From NCBI GenBank assembly GCA_034440635.1, contig JAOTON010002098.1:558001-622000 (forward strand): a DNA stretch of 64,000 bases. The letters run 5' to 3'. Numbering within the stretch: the first letter of the stretch is position 1; the number at the start of each line of letters is the position of its first letter. This document shows, piece by piece, positions 45,429 through 55,968 of the stretch. The notes below the pieces were generated by a model. The model made no database searches and was not told the DNA's origin. It worked only from the letters and a program-made list of their open reading frames with translations. The translations under genes and the position numbers were made by a program. This DNA is from Lepas anatifera (taxonomy: Eukaryota; Arthropoda; Thecostraca; Lepadidae).

Positions 45429-47559
45429 ACACCGCTCACATCCGAGAGCAGCTGCTCGACCGGGAGGTGACACACTGGGTCCGGCGGCGGGTGTGCTTCT
45501 GCTTTAAAATTAGCCTACCACTCGGTCCGTGAAACCTCCCGCTGTAAGCCGCCCGATCGGGTGTCGGGCCATCCGGAAAACACGATGGTGGTGATGAGGC
45601 GTGACGTGCTCCTTCTGGGTGCGCGCTATCGGTGCGCCCACAACTTATTTAGAATTGGTGAGCTGGTCCCGGGCTAGCTTAGCTTGTCTGGGGATTTAGC
45701 CCGGGCGTTTAACACGGGGAGCTCATTCTGGGCTCTGACGGATACATTTGTTAGTGATTAAAGAAACAAGACAAATAACACGTCAACCATATAACCAAAT
45801 AACCCGTCGTCGTCGCCGCGTTATTCGCTTCGCCGCCCGATCTGGTTTGCTTTGGAGCTCGCAACCCAGCACGGTATCGCGTCTCTCTCGCCGTCTCGCA
45901 GTCTCGCTGTGTTGTCGGTATCACACTCTCTCGACGCTTTTTATACCTTCTTCCCGCCACTCTCCCGCGCTCACTCTTCTGAGGCTTTTGCTCTTTGCTC
46001 GGCTTATGCTCTTGCAGGTGTATGGTGCGGTGCCTGCCGCTCAACTTCAACGCGGACGTTTTAATCTCCTGTCGTGTATTTTTAAACTTACCTGTTTGGG
46101 TATATGTACAAATACATGTCATGGCTACAAATAGCAGAGTGCGCTTCCTTTAAAAAACATCAGCTGAAGCCAATGCCCTGGATTCCCCATGGAAGTTATG
46201 GGCATTGCAAGCAATGCCTTCCTTGCCTCGAAAATTATCACTGAATGCGATATGTAGTGAAGATGTTAAGCTAACTTCTCAAAGACATTAAATGGATGAC
46301 TCCGGCTTTGGGTGAGTGTGCAATTTTATGGAAATCGAATTCACTTCCATTCTAGACGTGAGCTCTTTTGTGAGCACGTGAAAACTGCACACCGAACACT
46401 CTGGGCCAATTCGCGACCTGACGAAAGCGGAGAGTTTCCCTTTTATTTTCGTGAAGAATTAAGTGATCATTTCAGCTTAAGGATGCAGCGGCCGCAGGTG
46501 TAATGAAGCGCCAAGAACAGGCTAAGATAACTCATGGACATACTTTCAACCCTGCTCTCTGCTTTTGCTCTAACTGCTAAAGCATACTACTCTTGGATGT
46601 CACAAGACGTCATACGCTACACGGATCCCGTTGAAATACTAGATCGTTGCACTTACCGGTGTGAAAATATCCATTTCTTGATTGGGAACTGCGGCTAGGC
46701 GCACTCCCTTTCCTTCAGCGATAGGTTGTCGGCAGCTTTTTGTTGGTCCCCACTCGCTAATGAGCGAATTGGGCTGCGAACACTTCGATAAAATACCAGC
46801 CTCTTTTATATGCTATTCGGAAAGACGCCAGCCCGCGAGCGACTCCTCAAGCCTCACGTCGTCACCACGGTTCAAAAAGCACTCAGTACTGCCAGAATCG
46901 AGACCTCGTCCACCAATCCTCCCACACCCGCAGCACCACCGCCTCTCCTGCACTGTAACCTGCTGAGACACTAGACTAACTCGTGCGGCATACAAGCCTT
47001 TACCTTGTTAGTCCTGATTGGGACCACACTACAAAATCTAATTGGGACACCTAGCGAAGGCACGACTTGGCCGCGAGCTCTGATTCATGGGCCACTGCTA
47101 AGTGCTGACCTTGCCTCAAGCTGTCTGGAATTGATTTTGAGACACAGTTTCGCCACAGAGGGTACACTCTCTGGACGGTGTTACGTCGTGTAGTATTATT
47201 GCTCCTTTGCAGGGTACATGTAGCTTTTCTTCGCCTTTCTACTTCACTAATAACTCCGGACTTTCAGTGCCTAGGAATCCACAAGATACTCCAATCGACA
47301 GGCAGCCGAAGAGCCTGTTTCAAGGCCTTGTACTCAAGGCCCGCCTCAAAGCACCAACTTTCCCTGTCACTGTTCGGACGTTATTCCACCCCCTTCACGC
47401 GATATAGCCGCCACAAACACTTGACAAACTCGCACAGAATCACTGCCACCAACACCCTTCCACAATGGTAGCTTTTCACGCTCTCGGCACCAGTGTTCTG
47501 TCACGGCACGTTCCCCGCCCGTCCGCCTGCGCAGCTCCCGCAGCACTGAGTGGTACGGA
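45429..47559. other. Intergenic, GC-variable, no supported gene
   Basis: 45430-45740 is GC-rich (gtgtcgggccatccgg, agcttgtctggggatttagc) and could be part of a long terminal repeat or an old promoter, but no partner copy is in the window. Overlapping frames near 45748-46134 on both strands are unrecognised. A small hairpin ggcattgcaagcaatgcc lies at 46200. Confidence 0.3.
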
Positions 47560-47665
47560 CTCCTCTGCCGCCGGAGGGCGCGCTCGCCGATGGGGGGCGG
47601 CAGGGGGCGGGGCAGGGCGCCCACCGGCGGAGCCAACCTGCACTTTTGGCCGTTCATAACGAGGT
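47560..47665 (+). promoter_or_regulatory. GC-box promoter-like segment with splice donor
   Basis: ccgccggagggcgcgctcg, then ggggggcggcagggggcggg (a Sp1-like GC box) and a CpG-dense run are followed by cgttcataacgagGTAAATG, a possible splice donor at 47662. This would suit a TATA-less promoter plus short untranslated first exon on the plus strand. No downstream exon was identified. Open frames here run on both strands because of base composition. Confidence 0.25.
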
Positions 47666-48009
47666 AAATGTTGACGTGTGCTGAGTGTGCGGTAAAAAGC
47701 TGGTGGTTGTCTTTTTGCCAAGGGCCATGTTAGCAGTTTGTGTGAAGAAAGCCGGACGGTATCTGCTCCGAATCACTGTACAGCGGTGGTCTGACATGGG
47801 GCGATCCGTTATTTATGGCACCGACCTCCACGATCAGCTGATGACCTTCACTTCCGATACAGGGCTGCTGAGGACAGCCAGGAGACACGCTGGGAGACAA
47901 GGTCTTACAAGCCCTGCACGCCAATGCCCCAGACGTACAATACGTGCTATTTTGTTCAACAGGACAGAACAGTGCAAGACACATTTGGAAAGTTAACAAG
48001 CCAGAATAT
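47666..48009. other. Spacer
   Basis: A plus frame of 103 codons (47685-47996) is not recognisable. It ends at the TTAA element. Confidence 0.35.
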
Positions 48010-48013
48010 TTAA

Positions 48014-48855
48014 CACGCGCATTGACGGGGGTCTGAGCCACCTTCGCTTTGACGAGGGGGCGGGTACCCGCCCCCACCCCCTAAGATCTCGAGAACCACG
48101 GTAGGTAGCGAAAAACGGTAAACGGCGTTGGGTTGCCCATCCACTTCTCCCTAGAAAATATTTGGACCATTTTTTGTCCGGTCACATTTAAGGTCACCAG
48201 AGGTCAAAACATGCCGTAATAGGGATAACATGTAAATTAAGTTTTTCGGCCATTACATCTGAAAATAAAGATAGAGCGAAACAACTTGAACTATATGAAT
48301 CTTCGCAGCAAGCCGAATCGAATGGTATATAATTTGACCTTGCTAGGTCAAATCAAGGATTTGACCTGACCTGAGGTCAGGTCAGGGTCAAATTAAATAA
48401 AATGCGTATCATTAGAACCGCAAAGCCAAGGCGAGTCTAATGGAGCTAAAATAAACGCTCTATCTCTCTCTGTGACTGAGTTATACAGTAAAAACCATTT
48501 TTCACCTATATTTCCAATGCAGAGGTCATGCCTCGTACCTGACCTTAGGTCAACGCTATCAAAAATACCGTAATATATTTTAGAGAACTCGGTGGGCTCA
48601 TTATGTGATATGAGTTTCAATCGGATAAGTTCACCCTGCTCCGACTTATGCTATCTTAAACTTTTTTTTGAGGTCAGGTCACTTGACCTGTACTGGTGAC
48701 CTGACCTGAGATGACCTGACCTTAAAATTTTCACAGAAGTTGTAAAAATGATGAGGAAAAATGTATGCTAAGTACGGCGGTGCTACGTGCCGCCGTTTTT
48801 ATGCTATTTCCGAAAAACCCGAGTGGGGGGCGAGTACCCCCCGTCAATGCGCGTG
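48014..48855 (+). mobile_element. TTAA-flanked AGGTCA-rich element, best copy (842 bp)
   Basis: TTAA is exact at 48010-48013 and 48856-48859. Ends CACGCGCATTGACGGGGG and, inverted, CACGCGCATTGACGGGGGG are perfect. The interior contains at least a dozen AGGTCA or TGACCT hexamers, in direct (tcacctgtac-type), tandem pentamer (aggtcaggtca) and inverted arrangements, with the near-perfect palindrome tgacctgacctgaggtcagg at 48362. A C/G-rich hairpin (gagggggcgggtacccgccc) lies just inside the left end. It has no open transposase. Confidence 0.92.
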
Positions 48856-48859
48856 TTAA

Positions 48860-49701
48860 TATTTGATTCCAGTTACATAAGAACTTTAAAAACATGCATG
48901 AATATAATTGCATAAATATAGGTCCATACCTACACATTAAAGATTTAGGTCTTTGATCTAGTGGTTTCATTCAGAATAGCGTTGAATTATATACCTATTT
49001 ACTACCTAAAGAGGTCATAATGTTTTAAACCTGAGTTTAAGACCTGGTCATGCCACCAAGGGTCTAAGAAGCCCCGAAGGATATACACTTTGTGCATCAT
49101 CTTTTATATAACTTCTGGCAGAGTAGAGATTGTAGAGAAACTATCAACTTGGTCCTCAGATAACTTACAATGGTAAAGGAGCAGCGTCCAGAATGTATGG
49201 AGTAAGGCAGGAGGAGTGTGATTTCAAAAGGAGTATAATTTCATGGCTGGATGACATAACACAGGTAACAGTTTTGCGAGAAAAAGGCTGCCGATGCTTC
49301 TTGCAAGACTTACAGTACTTTTTATACGTTCTAGCCATGCCTCGAGTAAAGCTAATTCCGTTCCCGACAGCTTTCTGAGAGGTAATACTGACTGTTTGAC
49401 GATGTCAGCATAATTCTGGTAGATGATGATGATGGTGGCAATCCAGCAGCAATGCTGAGGTGTCATGGGGGTTTGGAAAAATCGGTACACTCTGCTGACA
49501 AAAGAGCTGAGAATTCAGAAAACATTGAAGAAAACGGAGTGGATACAAGTACATGTACATTTCCCATCCTTGTCTTCACCGCCAACTGAAACTTTCGAAC
49601 GAAAGTTGTGTAAACAGGTGGAGGCATGTCATTTGCATAAAATCATCCCGTTTTTCTGAAAATACATTCATTCAAAAGTGGCTTCATGCCGTTTTCTTGG
49701 G
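48860..49701. other. Intergenic, nothing recognised
   Basis: Short antisense-overlapping frames at 49193-49490 have no recognisable domain. Confidence 0.4.
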
Positions 49702-49880
49702 ATGAGGTGGCTTAGTGGATAGCACCCTTGTCTTCTAAGCCACCGGTCCCGGGTTCAAGTCCCGGCGGAGCCTCTGAATAAGTCGATCTGATTCCCAAAA
49801 TCCCCTCCAACAGGGTGAGAGTTGGCGACGCCGTATGACCCTGGCAGTTGGTGCGTCGTTAAACCCCAAACAATTAGTAT
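49702..49880 (+). mobile_element. tRNA-derived SINE (family B), complete
   Basis: The head gaggtggcttagtggatagc carries the A-box and cccgggttcaagtcccgg the B-box/T-arm (perfect 5-bp stem). The body is gatt.ccaaaatcccctcca and the tail ggcgacgccgtatgacc ctggcagttggtgcgtcgtt aaaccccaaac. The same body and tail occur at 54690 behind a different tRNA-like head, so the tail is a shared SINE domain. The acceptor stem does not pair properly, so it is not a tRNA gene. Confidence 0.8.
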
Positions 49881-50878
49881 TATAACATACCGTTTTCTTA
49901 CCCTTAAAATGGTGTGACCATACTATGAGGGCTGAGTACTACTCCTGTAATGTGTCTTCTTATCGCTGAGGTGTAAAGTAACTAAGAAGTATTAAATCCC
50001 TCTATACATCAAATCACGAGAAATGAAGAACGGTTAAAGAATAACACCCTTCGGAAACACTACTGAAATAAAAATGGCATTAAAGGAGACCACAACCGCT
50101 GCTACGTTTTTATTAAAAAAATGAAACGAGAGCTTAAAATGTTTTTCAAAAAACAAGAAACCCGACTAAAATGTTATCGCCGAAAAAATATGATTGGACC
50201 GGAGAATTAGAGAAAAAAACAATAAAGGAAATAGGGAAGCAAGACAGGTAAAAACTGATTACAATTGTCCAGGAATAGGCACACGGGATAGGGAATAGCA
50301 CCCTGCACCCATGCCTACCTATTAATAGGAAGAGGAATAAAAGACACTAATCTTGAACCCTAGGTCCCACCCCAGTGTACCTATTAATGGGTAGAGGAAT
50401 ACGAGACACTAATAGAGTCTGTCGCCCTCTAGGACTGGGTCCTGCCTGCCTGGGACGTGCCTCCCGCTGTTTCTTTATTCAGAAAACTGTTCAGTGCACC
50501 GTTGTAGTTAATCGCATCGCCAGAGTCTGGCGCGTTAATTATTTCTCCTGCACCTATCGAGTAGCGTGAGTTCTTCTATCCGGGCATTCACGAAACCGTT
50601 ACCTGAAATTGAACATAGTATATGAGGATCCAAGCCGTGCCAACTAGGGCAAGTGATTGCACCTAGTTATTGAACCGGAATAGCTCCAGGCTGATACCTG
50701 CCACTGAAATCAATTTCACTGATCCTGTGTCCGCTAAGTGTACCTGCTCTACACGCGATCCTAAAGCCCACTTTTATTAGTATTGATCATCCGGATCCTG
50801 AAAACGGCAGCGTCTTAGCATTTGTAGAGAAGAGTAGTAACACATAAAAGTACGGAAATTATCGTCTCTTGCAGTGAG
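49881..50878. other. Intergenic, nothing assigned
   Basis: Phrases ggcacacgggatagggaata and tgcctacctattaatagg (50278-50400), the latter twice, resemble the small TTAA MITE at 7445. No gene is visible. Confidence 0.4.
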
Positions 50879-51535
50879 TCATTCACAACCTGATACACTT
50901 CTCATCTGAGAAATGTTTCCGTGTTCGCCAATGTCGCTCTGCCCGGCTCCCTTCGGCCGCTCTGCAGGGCGAACCCAGCGCTCCGACCATGGTGGGCGGC
51001 CGCCCAGGCCCACAGACGTGGCAGCAACTGTAATACCGGGCCAGAGCCGGCCCGACCAAGGTAACCCGGCTTGGCAGCGCAGGAGGTGGAACAGTGTCTC
51101 CCCTCTGCCCCCGCGGTCCCCAGCTGGGCAGTCCACACCACCACACGCACCTATGGAATATATTCCATTTTGTGGAGGAGAGGGGACTGCTCTTCTTAGT
51201 TTGAGCCTGCCAGTTGCTTGGTGGCGATTGTTTTTACCTCCAGTGGCCATGACAGTTACTGGCAGCTTCGGCGGCCCATCGCCGTGCCGGCGTTGAAGCG
51301 TGCGGTTGCATATGTGGTAAAGCATGCCCCAGGGAGCCATGCTCGACGAAGAGAAGTTTACCTCGGCTGCACGCCGGCAGGTGCAGTATGCGCAATGAGC
51401 TCGGCCTTCGGGTTGACACAGCCTGGGCAGTCGGGGGTCCTTGATATCTGGAATGGGGTCAGGGAATCCCCTCGTACTGTTTTGTTTCGCTTTGGTCCCG
51501 TTCAATGATGGTGGAATTACGGATGTTTCATTCAA
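50879..51535 (-). pseudogene. Possible LINE N-terminal zinc-finger fragment
   Basis: A 218-codon minus frame in a GC-rich patch. It holds C-A-Y-C...MLYHICNRTLQRRHG, and in the next frame CHVCGPGRPPTMVGALG followed by RAAEGSRAERHW. Both recall the Cys2His2 fingers at the N-terminus of R2-like LINE proteins (CxxCG...TM.GL..H.rraH...YH), but with the histidines partly lost and the match split between frames. I infer a decayed, frameshifted copy. All three minus frames are open, so base composition alone could explain the length. Confidence 0.25.
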
Positions 51536-51897
51536 ATGTGATGTAGAGAGTGCGTTTCTGTACCCTATAAAGAATTGTTAAGTTCGTTTTCGGTGGAATT
51601 TCCCCTGTGTGCGACGGTCTTGGCCTTGTCACTAATCCAACAAGGAAAATTATGTTGGTTATACTTTTTCCACTATACCAGAACGTTTCCTTGGTCCCTA
51701 AAAATAGCAGTTACATAGAAATAGCTAGAGGAAAGCTTGCTGAGATATATCAGATGCAACACGATAAATGCATGGTTCCCGAAAAGACAAACAAGAAAGA
51801 AGTCACAGGAGTTATGGTCCAGTACCTTCCAGAAGGTACATACGTACACGCCTTGTATGTGAAAGGTGGTGCTGGCCGGTGGCAGCTTCATCTCTGC
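51536..51897. other. Spacer before the satellite
   Basis: A plus frame starting 51607 looks protein-like for about 90 codons (for example NSSYIEIARGKLAEIYQMQ) before entering the repeat array. It is unrecognised and could be an exon or an old transposon fragment. Confidence 0.3.
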
Positions 51898-52337
51898 TTG
51901 GACGTGCTGTGGGGAGGGTGCGGGTGGACGTGTCCATACAATCGACACTCCTGCACTGAAATATTGGACGTGCTGTGGGGAGGGTGCGGGTGGACGTGTC
52001 CGTACAATCGACACTCTCCTGCACTGAAATATTGGACGTGCTGTGGGGAGGGTGCGGGTGGACGTGTCCGTACAATCGACACTCCTGACTGAAATATTGG
52101 ACGTGCTGTGAGGGTGCGGGTGGACGTGTCCATACAATCGACACTCTCCTGCACTGAAATATTGGACGTGCTGTGGGGAGGGTGCGGGTGGACGTGTCCA
52201 TACAATCGACACTCTCCTGCACTGAAATTTTGGACGTGCTGTGGGGAGGGTGCGGGTGGACGTGTCCATACAATCGACACTCTCCTGCACTAAAATATTG
52301 GACGTGCTGTGGAGAGGGTGCGGGTGGACGTGTCCAT
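51898..52337. repeat. 68-bp satellite, left block (about 6.5 units)
   Basis: The unit gacgtgctgtggggagggtg plus cgggtggacgtgtccataca plus atcgacactctcctgcactg plus aaatattg is 68 bp. Units here carry several small deletions (for example at 51947, 52083 and 52110). The array ends abruptly at gtgtccat, the duplicated target of the element at 52338, and resumes at 55969. Confidence 0.95.
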
Positions 52338-53453
52338 TAGGGTGCATCAAACGCCCCGACCTTTGAAATTAGCTACGCGGCCCGGCCCAATTTTTTGCCT
52401 TGGACCTAGTGAGTCCAAATATGAAATATTTTGAAATTTCGAAAGGGGCTAGGGGTGCCACCTAGCGGCCAAAGTTTTCAATTTTGACCATTTTTAGATA
52501 TACTTTGGATTGGCCGCAGAAGTCGTCTCATTTCATTAGTGGACTGTTTTGTGACCAAACACTGTTGCGCTGGCCTAAAAGCACATGCCTGCCCAATTTC
52601 ATGGATTTTAGACATCTTTTAGGGGTGCCTCCTAGCGGTGAAAAAATCAATTTTGACAGTTTTTTTTACAATTTGTTTCATTAAATGTGGGGACAGAATC
52701 ATTGTGTATTTTGGTCCAGCTGAAACGAGATTTTGCGGAATCGACCTCAAGGTACTTGCGAGACGGATTTCATGCATTTTGGATTTCTTTATATGGCACT
52801 ACCTGGCGGCCGAAGTTAAAAATTTACATTGGTTTCTGTTAATCCATTTTTATTTATTGAGGACACTGGGCCTGCTTGCAGCTAATTTTTTGAGTGATAA
52901 ACTACCGTTTTACTGTAATTTGATGCCTTCTCGTACACACAAGGCTAAGAACGAAGATTGACGGAAACAAGTTGTGGGGAGCGGACATGGAAACTAATTA
53001 CTGCTTACACCGTGGTAGAGTAAGACAACGAATGGAAAATACGGCTCCCCATATCAAATTTGACGGTTGAGCTTCTTGAACGGCAGGAGTGTTCAGACGC
53101 AGTGGTGAACATGGTGTTTGCCACAACAGAGTCGAACACAGGTCATCGATCAGCCGCCTGCATCCAAATCCAAAACCGGCTGAACAAGGCTTTGCTCTGG
53201 TCTGCGGACAGGCACTAAGTCGGGGAAAAAGTCCACGTCAGTGCTTTCAACAGACTCGATATTGAGAAATTCTGCTTGCCTAACCAATAATTCGAACAAA
53301 AACCTACTTACGTTCATTAAACACTGAAGAAAACGGGCCAAAAAATGAACAATATTTCTAAATTGATTATTTATCAAGATAAGCGAAATATGAAAGACGG
53401 TTGAGTTTATCTTTCAAATAAACTCAACTTCACCAGAAAGTCGCCCGTTCCTG

Positions 53454-53783
53454 ATGGAACTCAAAGAGAAGCTCCTTCCAACTGTCTGTCCGAATCAAAG
53501 CTGTGATGACCACGAGGAGATCAAAGAATTAGGAATTATTTTCCTTGGCTCAAATAATCCAGATGTATATTTTCGAGCAATGCGTAGAGCTAGATGGATG
53601 AGCAGACTGCCTTATGCGATGAAGATATGCACGTCCGAGCACCACATTCGCAACGTTCAGGACGAAAAAAGCTCCAACGCAGGAACTAATGTCAAAGCTT
53701 TGGCGGTTCGGGACCTTCATCACCTCCGTCTATGGCTTGTAATGCATGATATGCCAGGACGCAGTGGGTTCCCCATGGCATGA
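53454..53783 (+). pseudogene. Partial protein remnant inside the TIR element
   Basis: A 109-codon frame reading ELKEKLLPTVCPNQSCDDHE..., FLGSNNPDVYFRAMRRARWM and MSRLPYAMKICT. The segment GA(M)-x-R-ARWM-x-K/R-x-x-YAxK recalls uncharacterised proteins encoded by invertebrate repeats, from memory only. The frame is short and lacks catalytic motifs, so it would be a decayed internal piece of the element's own protein. A chance frame is not excluded. Confidence 0.35.
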
Positions 53784-54028
53784 TCTGAATCTTAATCACC
53801 ACTTATCCTGTTATGGGGACTGGGTGAACGAAGTTGTTGGCACCGGTGCACTGCTGGCTTTCAGCCATCAGCGGTACTTCACCTTAGAGATGGTTCCCTT
53901 GCTCTTTTCAGCAACTTGACATCTCAGCCTGTGCGAAGTCAGCTTGCAAAACGTTTTCTGGTGGTGAAGCTCAAGATCATACCCGAGGCACCTCTCAGTT
54001 GTGAAAGAAGTGGGTCCGGGAAACCGTG

Positions 54029-54246
54029 TTTTTTATTTTATTTATTTATTTTTTATTAGGGTCACTCCCAACATGCACACTTGCCCAATTACAGGGAGTA
54101 CTGGCGTGGGTGTTCAAGGATCCTCTCCACCGGGTCAAATCGGACACGGAAGGCGGTTTTCCCGCCGTGGGAATTGAACCCACGTTAATCCATGCTATCC
54201 GATCCGAAGACTGGCAACAAAGCCACCAGGCCACCCCGGCCCCAGA
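54029..54246 (-). mobile_element. tRNA-derived SINE (family C) with A-rich tail
   Basis: On the minus strand: an A-box-like GGGGTGGCCTGGTGGC start, B-box GGTTCAATTCC (tgggttcaattcccac forms a clean T-arm), a body (gatttgacccggtggagagg), and a tail of AAATA units (54029-54058). Complete and intact looking. It is nested in the 52338-55968 element. Confidence 0.8.
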
Positions 54247-54689
54247 GGTCGCAGAGAGTGAGCAGAGAATAAGTTGGTAGACCTGGCTGAACCTGAATCG
54301 TGGTCTAAATTCAGACTCCTGAAGCTAGACACCGGGTTCCTAGAGCTGGATGTCAGTGACGGGCCTGACTCATCTACCTACCAGGCAGCAAGGGTAAAGC
54401 CCAGGGCCATACATATTCCCAATGATACCGCCGTAAAGGGAGGAAAGATGGCCTCGGACTTTCAAATGACAGCGTAGTCTAAGCGACACTTGCAGAACAT
54501 TCTGCAAGCGGTTGGGAAAAAACGAAAAGGCAACCTGATCTACGCTCAAGGAAACCGAAACACGAGTAATCTGTGTGCTCAAGAAAGTGGGGTTGTGTGA
54601 ATAGTAGAAATAGAAACAGTCAAGTGTGACTATCAGTGGTCAAAACAGGCGCAACTGAACATGACTTCTTGTCGAGGCCATGAGTTGTG

Positions 54690-54862
54690 AGCGCGGCAGT
54701 GGAGTGGTTAGCGCAGTTGGCTTCCACGCAGCCGACCCGGGTTCAAGGCCCGGTGACTTACTTGAACGAGGAGCAAGCTGGCTCCCCAGAAACCCCTCCA
54801 AAAGGGTAAGAGCAGGCGACGCCATATGACCCTGCAGTTGGTGCATCGATAAGCCCCAAAAA
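54690..54862 (+). mobile_element. tRNA-derived SINE (family B tail, different head)
   Basis: The head gcggcagtggagtggttagc (A-box) and gacccgggttcaaggcccgg (B-box) are followed by the same body and tail as at 49702: cccctccaaaagggtaagag, gcgacgccatatgaccctgc, agttggtgcatcgataagcc and ccaaa. Distinct heads joined to one shared tail suggest modular exchange among SINEs. It is nested in the 52338-55968 element. Confidence 0.8.
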
Positions 54863-55968
54863 TTAATCAAACAGGCCGTGAGCTGTGCTATGAATGTCTC
54901 TTACAAATCTCGTATTTGTAATCGAAAGATCGGTGTAAGTTAATTACAATAATAACATAAGCAATAACCTAAAGTAACATGATTACAATAATCTAAGACA
55001 TTTCGCGTTAATTTGGAAACATCGGCTCTTGGCGTTAATCATCGTACATGAGCTTAGCTCCCACAACGGTGCTTTTCATGCAAGGTACTTACGCTGGAAC
55101 CTTCAAGCATTTTATATATTGATGAATCAAGATGTTTTGGTCTCAGCATTGTATAACTGGCCTTGTATTGTAATAGGAATAATACCTCAAATCGATGAAC
55201 GATTGGGTTCTTTCCCGAAATATCCCAACTTAGCCGCCCACTGTGCTCCGGTGAATTTCTAAAATAAGAGGAGGTCGTGTGAGAACTACCGAAAACCATG
55301 AAACGGTATGGAAGAAAATGGATGATTTGATGAAAAAAAACGGAAAAGGAAGATTAAATATTGGTCCGGAAATTTTGAAGGTGATATCTGACACTTGAGA
55401 GGAATTTGCAACACAAATTATCGTTGGAACTCAACCAAAACTTCATACTCATTTTGTCATAGTCATTAATTTCCTAAAAACTTAGAAATTAATTCCGGCC
55501 ACCAGATGTCACTCATTGCCAAAAGTTGTAAATGCCTTTACCAGATACTTTGACCTACAGGAGTAGTTCATAATTACAACAAAGTTCTAATCCAGGATGG
55601 TTCAACAATTATTTTTGATAAAAAACTCACCAAAACGCAAAACGTTGCAAACTTCTACCGTCAGGTGGCACCCCTAGCTGGCGTCCAAAATGCGCCAAAG
55701 TGACTGCACAGGTAATTTGGAGCTTGGAAAACAGTATTTGACCACTGCTGGGTCCTATTTTATGATAATACAATTTCCACGGGAGACCCAATTAATATTA
55801 AAAATTGCAAAAATTTGAAACTTTGACCGCTAGGTGGCACCCCTAGACCAATATAGATTTTCCCAAAAATTGGGATTTGAGGTTTTCATGTCTGAAACAA
55901 CAAAATGTGACGGGCCGCTAAGCTAATTTATCCAAAAATGAAAATCATGGGGCGTTTGATGCACCCTA

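Larger units (their letters stand above)
52338..55968. mobile_element. TIR element (3631 bp) inserted in the 68-bp satellite
   Basis: Perfect 20-bp ends TAGGGTGCATCAAACGCCCC and its inverted copy bound the element, with further matching blocks inside (aaattagct..gcggcccg). The satellite sequence GTGTCCAT is present at 52330-52337 and again at 55969-55976, an exact 8-bp target duplication. Subterminal ggggtgccacctagcgg (52451) and, inverted, ccgctaggtggcacccct (55829), plus aggggtgcctcctagcgg (52620), are repeated motifs. An 8-bp duplication fits hAT, P or related superfamilies; I cannot decide. A partial frame at 53454 may derive from its protein. Two SINEs (54029, 54690) inserted later. Confidence 0.93.

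Noticed and set aside
45429..46140. Long terminal repeat of an LTR retrotransposon
   Set aside because: Some wording is LTR-like, but there is no second copy, primer-binding site or gag/pol sequence in the window.
49702..49775. tRNA gene
   Set aside because: The T-arm is perfect, but the acceptor and anticodon stems mispair and the sequence continues into a shared SINE body and tail.
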